A DNA stretch of 64,000 nt from positions 3,461,501 to 3,525,500 of the forward strand of contig NC_008609.1 in the NCBI RefSeq assembly GCF_000015045.1, in the 5' to 3' direction. The DNA is from Pelobacter propionicus DSM 2379 (GTDB lineage Bacteria; Desulfobacterota; Desulfuromonadia; Geobacterales; Pseudopelobacteraceae). The stretch's first letter is position 1; each line of letters begins with the position of its first letter. The position numbers and the translations under genes were made by a program. Of this stretch, positions 56,693-64,000 are shown piece by piece. The notes beneath the pieces were generated by a model. The model did no database searches and had not been told where the DNA came from. It worked only from the letters and a program-made list of their open reading frames with translations.

Positions 56693-57598
56693 CTACGACT
56701 TCAACTCCGCCAGCGCCCTGGCCACAGCCTTGTCATAGGTGGTGAGCGGGATCGCCAGAATCTGGCGGATTGCGTTCTCGCGGCAAACGACCTCGTTCTT
56801 CAACCCCTCGATGAGCGGCATGGAGACCGACGGCGGCACCGGGGTTATCAGGGCGACCCAGTAGGACGACAGCTTGGGGGTCAGCACCGGCACCGCCAGG
56901 ATGTACAGCCGCTTCCCCAGGATGCGGGCGAAGCGCTCCATCATCTCCCGGTAGGTCAGCACCTCCGGACCGCCGATGTCAAAGGTCTTGCCGGCGGTCC
57001 GTTCGTCCTCCAGGCAGCCGGTGAGATAGGCGATCACGTCGTCCACGGCGATGGGCTGGCAGCGGGTCGTCACCCAGCGCGGCGTGATCATCACCGGCAG
57101 GCGCTTCACCAGATAATGCACCATCTCGAAGGATGCACCGGAGGCGCCGATGATCACCGCTGCCCTGAGAAAGGTGGTGGCAAACGTTCCCTTGGCCAGG
57201 ATCCGGGCCACCTCCAGGCGGCTCCTCAGGTGTTCGGACAGCTCGTCACCGGTCTCGCCCAACCCTCCCAGGTAGATCACCCGCCGCACCCCGGCCCGAC
57301 TGGCCGCTTCCACGAAATTTTCGGCCGCCGTGCGATCGCGCTGTTCGAAGCCGCTCCTGCCGGCGGTCATGGAGTGCACCAGGTAATAGGCGGTGTCGAT
57401 TCCCGCCAGGGCGGCGTCAAGGGTCATAGGCTCCAGCATGTCGCCCCGCACCTGCTCCGCCTCCCGGGGAAGGTCTGGAGCATCCCTGCGCAGCATGCAG
57501 CGCACGCTGTACCCCTGTCGCACCAGCGCCACTGTCAGCCGCCTGCCGATGAAGCCGGTCGCGCCGGTAACCAGAATTTTCCCCGTTGTTTTTTTCAT
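56693..57598 (-). CDS. NAD(P)-binding Rossmann-fold (atypical SDR/epimerase-like) protein
   Basis: Atypical short-chain dehydrogenase of 301 residues. The nucleotide motif VTGATGFIGRRL opens the protein; the region around residue 100 holds a YLVHS segment, and the active-site YxxxK is not evident. The FDIGGPEVLTY segment matches NmrA/NAD(P)H-binding proteins related to complex I assembly-type and flavin-reductase-type families, but no substrate can be named. The start at 57598 (MKKTTGKIL) is fixed by the fold; the much longer in-frame frame upstream is antisense to nothing useful and overlaps the permease gene. Confidence 0.8.
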   Translation of the reverse strand: MKKTTGKILVTGATGFIGRRLTVALVRQGYSVRCMLRRDAPDLPREAEQVRGDMLEPMTLDAALAGIDTAYYLVHSMTAGRSGFEQRDRTAAENFVEAASRAGVRRVIYLGGLGETGDELSEHLRSRLEVARILAKGTFATTFLRAAVIIGASGASFEMVHYLVKRLPVMITPRWVTTRCQPIAVDDVIAYLTGCLEDERTAGKTFDIGGPEVLTYREMMERFARILGKRLYILAVPVLTPKLSSYWVALITPVPPSVSMPLIEGLKNEVVCRENAIRQILAIPLTTYDKAVARALAELKS

Positions 57599-57705
57599 AG
57601 AAGACAAGTGTGCCATACCCCCAAGGGATGACAAGGATACGGATGAATCCGGCATACCGGACAGGCACCCATGAGCAGACGGACTTCTGACGCTATTCCG
57701 ATGCG

Positions 57706-59262
57706 TTACCCGCGACCGGCCTGCCATGCTTTTTGCCTGCCCCTGCCTGCATCCAGGAGGGCAAAGGTCAGGGCCATGAGGAGGTACCCGGCTGCCAGAT
57801 GCCAGACCAGGGGCGATGGCGGCTGCAGCGGCGAGAAGAGCGCGCCGCTGGGGAGCGGCGAATGGATGGCGCCACACAGGGTAAGCAGGGCGCAGACCAG
57901 CAGATACCCGGCCGCCCGGCCGGGACAATGGTCCAGCACATGGGCGAAGGCCGCCCCCCACAAGAGCGAGGTGACGATGAAGCCGTTGCCCAGGACCGTG
58001 GTGGCGGTGTAGCTGACCAGCAGCTCGCCGGACAAATCGGAGACGCTCTTCCCCAATCCGGACAAGAGCTGGTTGAACTGGATGGAGACCAGGCAGGCCA
58101 CCACCGGGATGAAGGAGATGGCAACGGCCCGGAAATGCTGGCGCGGCGTGGCCTCGAAGGCCTGGGCCATGATCTCGATGCCGATGAAGATCAGGATCGG
58201 CGCCACGGCAGCCTCGGGAAGGAGCCCCACGAAGAAGGAGAGGTAGCCGCACACCGCCCCCAGGCCGATGAAGAGCGCCGTGGCAATGGTGTAGCCGGCC
58301 CGTCCCCCCATCTCCTTGTAGGCCGGGTGGCCGATGTAAGGGCAGGACTGGATCACCCCGCCGCACATGCCGGCCACAAGGGTGGCGAATCCCTCCACCA
58401 GCAGGATGTCGCGGGTGTTGTAGTCGTCGCCGGCCACCGCCGCGCTCTCGGTCACATCCACCCCGCCCACCACCGTGGCCAGGGCAAAGGGGATAGCCAG
58501 CGGCAGGTAGGTCAGTCCGCGGGTCATGCCGGCCAGGAATTCAAACGTGGGGAGCGGCAGGTGGAAGGCCAGTTCCGGCGGGGGAGGCAGAGCCTCCATC
58601 CCGTGGGGAAGCAGGCCGAAGGCGCCCAGCAGGTAGTGGGCGACAACGCCGCAGAGGATGCCGGCCAGGGCGCCGGGCAGGCGCAGGGGCAGCCTGAAGC
58701 GGGCCAAAAGCGAGATGAAGACGATCCCCAGTGAGAGGAAGCCGACCACCGGCGAGGCGAACAGCTTGAGGAACGGCAGGTAGGCGATGAGCAAAAGCGC
58801 CACCGCAGCGATGCTCCCCAGCAGGCCGGCCCGGGGGATCAATCGCCGCAGGAGAGGTCCAAAGAAGGAGGCAACTATCTTGAAGAGCCCCATCATGACG
58901 ATCACCGCCATGCCTACCTGCCAGGTCAGGAGGGGATCCTTCGTGGCCAGGTAGCAGGGGCCGATGACGCCGAAGGCCATGCCGAAGGAAGAGGGGGTAT
59001 CCAGCCCCAGGGGCATGGCGGTCACGTCGTCTCGCCCGCTGCGCTTGGCCAGGCGCCAGGCCATCCAGGAGTAGAGCAGGTCCCCGGCCAGCACCCCCAT
59101 GGCGCTTCCCGGCAGCATCCTGCCCAGCACCAGGTCGCGTGGCATGCCGAAGACGCCGGTAAGGATGGCCGCCATGATCACCAGGTCGCTGAGATTGTCC
59201 AGCATCAGGCCGAAGAAGGCGTTGATGTCACCGATGGCGAACAGGCGGGGTGTGTAGGGCAC
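57706..59262 (-). CDS. NCS2-type (xanthine/uracil family) permease-like membrane protein
   Basis: Membrane protein of 518 residues with about 13 helices. The pattern of repeated half-barrel segments, with GVDVTESAAVAGDDYNTRD and GGVIQSCPYIGHPAYKEMGG, is closest to the nucleobase:cation symporter-2 family and its AzgA-like branch, though SulP relatives share the fold. The substrate is unknown. GTG 59262 is preferred since GGAGGAA lies 6 bases upstream and the product begins at the first structured segment; the ATG further upstream at 59343 has no site. Transcribed away from the HAD gene. Confidence 0.8.
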   Translation of the reverse strand: MPYTPRLFAIGDINAFFGLMLDNLSDLVIMAAILTGVFGMPRDLVLGRMLPGSAMGVLAGDLLYSWMAWRLAKRSGRDDVTAMPLGLDTPSSFGMAFGVIGPCYLATKDPLLTWQVGMAVIVMMGLFKIVASFFGPLLRRLIPRAGLLGSIAAVALLLIAYLPFLKLFASPVVGFLSLGIVFISLLARFRLPLRLPGALAGILCGVVAHYLLGAFGLLPHGMEALPPPPELAFHLPLPTFEFLAGMTRGLTYLPLAIPFALATVVGGVDVTESAAVAGDDYNTRDILLVEGFATLVAGMCGGVIQSCPYIGHPAYKEMGGRAGYTIATALFIGLGAVCGYLSFFVGLLPEAAVAPILIFIGIEIMAQAFEATPRQHFRAVAISFIPVVACLVSIQFNQLLSGLGKSVSDLSGELLVSYTATTVLGNGFIVTSLLWGAAFAHVLDHCPGRAAGYLLVCALLTLCGAIHSPLPSGALFSPLQPPSPLVWHLAAGYLLMALTFALLDAGRGRQKAWQAGRG

Positions 59263-59582
59263 GGGCGGTTCCTCCGGAAGTGGGGGAAACGTGCCATAGG
59301 GGAGGCGTGAATGCAATATAAAATCGGGCAGATGATGGGGCAACTACATGAGGCTATGCCAAGCATCGAAAGTATGCTATGGCTTGAGCGTCCCACAGGG
59401 GCGGAAGACAGCAGAGAACAGCCATGCCGTGTCAATGACTCAGATGCTTGAAGATGAGGCAGCAAAGAAAACAAATATGTAGAGGAGCATCTGCGGGTCA
59501 GACTGGACATTTGGACATTTGGACATTCGCTGACAAATGCCCACCTGCCCCCTTTGTACTCCCTGGATTTGGAACAGAGAAC
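59263..59582. other. Divergent intergenic region, permease / HAD phosphatase
   Basis: 320 bases with no convincing gene. It includes three tandem copies of an 8-base word (59505-59528). A minus-strand frame overlapping it and the HAD gene (59205-60041) is a shadow. I do not see a strong -35/-10 pair for either side. Confidence 0.5.
59505..59528. repeat. Tandem octamer repeat
   Basis: GGACATTT (59505-59512), GGACATTT (59513-59520) and GGACATTC (59521-59528) are three head-to-tail copies, the last with one change. They lie 55 bases upstream of the HAD gene start. Confidence 0.8.
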
Positions 59583-60245
59583 ATGACCATCACCACCATC
59601 CTCTTCGACCTCGACGGAACACTCACCGACCCGAAGGCCGGGATAACCGGCTGCATCCGGTTTTCCCTGGAAAGGCTCGGCCTGACCCCGCCGCACGAAG
59701 ACCATCTCACCTGGTGCATCGGCCCGCCCCTCAGGGACTCCTTCTCGCGCCTGATGAACACCAGCGACGACGCGCTCCTTGACCAGGCCCTGGCCCTTTA
59801 CCGGGAACGTTACTCTCACACCGGCATGTATGAGAACGAACTCTACCCGGAGAGCATCCCCGCCCTGGAGAAAGCCAGGGACGCGGGACTGCGCATCTTT
59901 CTGGCCACAGCCAAACCCAGGGTCTTCGCCGTGCCGATTCTCGACCACTTCGACCTCACCCAATTCTTCCATGGCGTGCACGGCAGCGAACTGGACGGCC
60001 GCTTCACAAACAAGGGGGAATTGATCGCCCATATCCTCCACACCGAGAATCTAGACCCGAGAACGACGCTGATGGTCGGCGACCGCTGCCACGACATATT
60101 GGGCGGCAGGGGTAATGGTATACTGACGGCAGCGGTCACCTACGGCTATGGCAGCCGCGAAGAGATCGAGGAAGCGGCACCGGACATGGTCTTCGACGCG
60201 CTCCCGGAACTGACCGCGTTCCTGGAATCAAGGGCGCTGCCGTAA
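59583..60245 (+). CDS. HAD-family phosphatase, phosphoglycolate phosphatase-like
   Basis: Haloacid dehalogenase-type phosphatase of 220 residues. Motif I is DLDGT with nucleophile D9, motif II a threonine in ATAKP with its lysine, and motif III VGDRCHD. A helical cap (about 15-85) follows motif I, as in Gph-type enzymes. The ATG at 59583 places motif I at the start; an in-frame extension to 59448 runs through the tandem repeat and is rejected. Substrate could be phosphoglycolate or another small phosphoester. Confidence 0.88.
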   Translation: MTITTILFDLDGTLTDPKAGITGCIRFSLERLGLTPPHEDHLTWCIGPPLRDSFSRLMNTSDDALLDQALALYRERYSHTGMYENELYPESIPALEKARDAGLRIFLATAKPRVFAVPILDHFDLTQFFHGVHGSELDGRFTNKGELIAHILHTENLDPRTTLMVGDRCHDILGGRGNGILTAAVTYGYGSREEIEEAAPDMVFDALPELTAFLESRALP

Positions 60246-60373
60246 CGGTAGCCGGCACAAAACAGATTGCCGTATTCGCGTCAGTTGCCAAAAATGCTCC
60301 AACTCCGCTTCGAGTTGTACCTTTCATCCGGCTGCGGCTGGTGTCCGCAGAGAGTTTTCAAGGGGCAGCATCA

Positions 60374-60682
60374 ATGCACCTGATCCAGATCCTCCTGCCG
60401 TTGTACGACAACGGCGGCAACCCCTTTCCCCAACGGGACTACAGCCGTGTGCGGGACGAACTGACCGAGCGTTTCGGTGGCATCACCGCCTACCTCCGCT
60501 CGCCGGCCGAGGGGCTCTGGCGGGAGACCCCCTCTCAGACCATCCGCGACGAGATCGTGATCTACGAGATCATGAGCGACACCCTGGAGCGGGAGTGGTG
60601 GCAGACCTACCGGAAGGAACTGGCCAGACGCTTCCGCCAGGAGATGCTGATCATGCGGGCGCTGGAGATACAACTGCTGTAG
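60374..60682 (+). CDS. Small uncharacterised protein
   Basis: Protein of 102 residues, predicted soluble and mostly alpha/beta. The first strand reads MHLIQILLPLYDNGG and the C-terminal half is a charged helix (WWQTYRKELARRFRQE). AAGGGG lies about 9 bases before the ATG. I recognise the look of a family found in several proteobacteria but can assign no function. It begins a run of three close genes (with the cupin and the 193-residue protein) and may be co-transcribed with the HAD gene. Confidence 0.65.
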   Translation: MHLIQILLPLYDNGGNPFPQRDYSRVRDELTERFGGITAYLRSPAEGLWRETPSQTIRDEIVIYEIMSDTLEREWWQTYRKELARRFRQEMLIMRALEIQLL

Positions 60683-60732
60683 CGTCCATTCTTTCAGGTC
60701 CACAGAGAACAATCAGGGAGATGGAAGTCCCC

Positions 60733-61245
60733 ATGAGCCCACACAATTCACACCATGACGCCCCGTTCTGGATCGAAACCCTCGCTCTTACCCGCCACCC
60801 GGAAGGGGGCTGGTTCCGGGAGACCTACCGCTCGGCCGAAACCATCCCCGCCCCTGCCCTGCCGGAGCGCTTCGGGGGGGCACGCTGCTTCGCCACCGCC
60901 ATTCTGTTCCTGCTGCAGCGGGGGGAGATATCGGCCCTGCACCGCATCCAGTCCGACGAGATCTGGCATTTCCATGAGGGAGCCGCGCTCTGGGTGCACA
61001 TGATCACCCCCGAGGGGGAACAACGCCGGATTCTGCTCGGCCGCGATGCGGAAAAGGGGGAGCTTTTCCAGGCCGTTGTCCCGGCAGGTTGCTGGTTCGG
61101 CGCAGAGACCCTGGGCGACTTCTCCCTGGTGGGATGCACCGTGGCGCCCGGATTTGACTTCGCCGACTTCCAGATGGCCGATCGGCAGGAGCTGTCAGGC
61201 CGCTATCCCCGGCACACGGCGCTGATCCAGCGGCTGACCAGATAG
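60733..61245 (+). CDS. Cupin-fold protein (DUF985 type)
   Basis: Protein of 170 residues with a cupin barrel. The HRIQSDEIWHFHEGAAL segment gives a metal-ligand-type pattern of two His and Glu, and the ending VAPGFDFADFQMADR is typical of DUF985 proteins. Those are annotated as cupins of unknown function, with some epimerase-like structure. ATG 60733 has GGAAG about 5 bases upstream; ATG 60721 adds four residues and sits next to GGGAG. It is followed 3 bases later by the next gene, so the two are coupled. Confidence 0.85.
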   Translation: MSPHNSHHDAPFWIETLALTRHPEGGWFRETYRSAETIPAPALPERFGGARCFATAILFLLQRGEISALHRIQSDEIWHFHEGAALWVHMITPEGEQRRILLGRDAEKGELFQAVVPAGCWFGAETLGDFSLVGCTVAPGFDFADFQMADRQELSGRYPRHTALIQRLTR

Positions 61246-61248
61246 ACC

Positions 61249-61830
61249 ATGTTCCGCTCCCGGCCACAGACGATCGCCTGCCAGCAGGTGCTGGAGGAAG
61301 ACTCCTCAGTCTTCTCCATCCAGTGGAGCGTCTTTTCCCCTGACATCGCCCGCGGCCTCACCCCCCGGACCATCCAGCAGCGCTACCTGGAATACATCCG
61401 CTCCTGCACCCTGACCCTGATCCGGCCGACAACCACGCCGGCAGGAGTGGAATTCCGCCTGCTCAACAGCGCCATCAGCCTGATCAGCTTCCTCCCTCAG
61501 GATGACTCCCACGAGGGGCTGTCGATGCTGCGCATCCGCGGCGGCGTACTGGTCCAGCCCCACCAGTGCCACCGGGGCGAACTGCGCTTCGGTGTGGAAG
61601 ACACCCCCGAGGGGATCAGGGTCTCCCTGCTCCTGTGCGACTTCTGTCCGCTGATCCTGGGCGGCCCCTCCCCTTCCCCTGTGCGCTTCTGGCTCTACCG
61701 CCTGACCCAGGCGCTGATCCACCGCCTGGTCACGGTGCGCTTCCTGACCCTGCTCTACCGCGACCTGGCCGGTTCGCAGGCTCCGGTGCGACTGGTCAGG
61801 AGCCAGGTCAGAGAGGGACGTCCCCTGTAA
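61249..61830 (+). CDS. Uncharacterised protein downstream of the cupin gene
   Basis: Protein of 193 residues, predicted soluble and beta-rich, with hydrophobic strands (VEFRLLNSAISLISFLP, VSLLLCDFCPLILGG) and no signal peptide. It begins 3 bases after the cupin stop, so it is probably translated with it. I recognise no family. An alternative is that it is a lipid- or quinone-associated beta protein, but the sequence gives no solid support. Confidence 0.65.
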   Translation: MFRSRPQTIACQQVLEEDSSVFSIQWSVFSPDIARGLTPRTIQQRYLEYIRSCTLTLIRPTTTPAGVEFRLLNSAISLISFLPQDDSHEGLSMLRIRGGVLVQPHQCHRGELRFGVEDTPEGIRVSLLLCDFCPLILGGPSPSPVRFWLYRLTQALIHRLVTVRFLTLLYRDLAGSQAPVRLVRSQVREGRPL

Positions 61831-62048
61831 TCGTTTACTCTTTTGAATTGTGGCCAAAAACATGCTAGAGTTTTGCGACCGGCGCGCTCGGCCCGAAGAA
61901 TGCATACCCGAGACGACAGGCGTGTATCCCCCACGGTCAGTCCAGGCTCCCGCATACTGACGGGAACCAGCGTCATAATCGCCCCCGACAAACCGGTACA
62001 CCGCATAACAATCAATCAAAACATTACATACGCACACCAGGACCCCCT
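61831..62048. other. lon leader region
   Basis: 218 bases with no gene. It contains the promoter listed next and, in the leader, a GTCAGT/ACTGAC pairing (about 61936-61960). No CIRCE or sigma-32-type element is evident. AGGA (about 62037-62042) precedes the lon ATG. Confidence 0.55.
61843..61871 (+). promoter_or_regulatory. Sigma-70-type promoter candidate upstream of lon
   Basis: TTGAAT (61843-61848) and TAGAGT (61866-61871) are separated by 17 bases, with a TGC extended -10 directly before the -10. It matches the consensus at 4 of 6 positions in each hexamer. Transcription would start near 61879, giving a leader of about 170 bases. Confidence 0.6.

Positions 62049-64000
<1,952 letters not shown>

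Noticed and set aside
57600-58366. N-terminal extension of the epimerase-like protein
   Set aside because: It overlaps the permease gene; the Rossmann motif starts right after ATG 57598.
59205-60041. 278-codon minus-strand frame over the HAD gene
   Set aside because: A shadow of the HAD gene, whose motifs are clear on the plus strand.

Overview
The window is about 60% GC and reads as chromosomal DNA from a Geobacter/Pelobacter-type member of the Desulfuromonadales. I infer this from the phoBR-pstSCAB-phoU layout with enlarged PstC and PstA, the recA-pilT-recX-alaS order, a 14-gene nuo operon, and the abundance of PAS kinases. Pelobacter propionicus or a close relative is my best guess, made from memory of family traits and not from a search. 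I saw no phage, integrase, CRISPR array or rRNA/tRNA gene.

Layout. 249-9633 (+): a complete phosphate regulon (phoB, phoR, pstS, pstC, pstA, pstB, phoU) with Pho-box candidates before phoB and pstS, a stem-loop after pstS, and two large palindromic elements between genes. 9847-18268 (+): a signalling block with a NarL-type kinase/regulator pair, a PAS-GGDEF protein carrying a collapsed EAL remnant, a 1306-residue CheB-CheR-PAS-kinase, and a single-domain receiver. 18520-26957 (-): arginine genes argB-argD-argF-argG, then a NUDIX protein and a nitrilase-fold protein, then argH and a lipoprotein. 27281-33761 (-): recA, pilT, recX, alaS and a receiver-kinase protein, closely spaced. 33953-47236 (-): nuoA to nuoN, encoding NADH:quinone oxidoreductase, with a clear sigma-70-type promoter. 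47606-59262: cell-envelope and housekeeping genes (L,D-transpeptidase on +; class A PBP, RluD, a small protein, a lipoprotein HtrA, an M48 protease, ElbB, an NAD(P)-binding epimerase-like protein and an NCS2-type permease on -). 59583-64000 (+): HAD phosphatase, three small uncharacterised or cupin proteins, and the first 650 codons of lon, which runs off the window.

How it fits together. PhoR/PhoB sense phosphate limitation and drive Pst uptake, with PhoU as the negative link. The arg cluster covers N-acetylglutamate phosphorylation to arginine except argC, argJ and argA. The nuo operon couples NADH oxidation to quinone reduction and ion pumping.

The most unusual items are: (1) two copies of one palindromic intergenic element, in the pst operon and upstream of argB, with matching cores and compensatory base-pair changes; (2) an EAL domain reduced by an in-frame loss of its barrel core while the GGDEF half stays intact; (3) a translationally coupled NUDIX/nitrilase-fold pair embedded in the arginine operon; (4) a repeated 16-mer flanking the nuo promoter whose downstream copy forms a leader hairpin.
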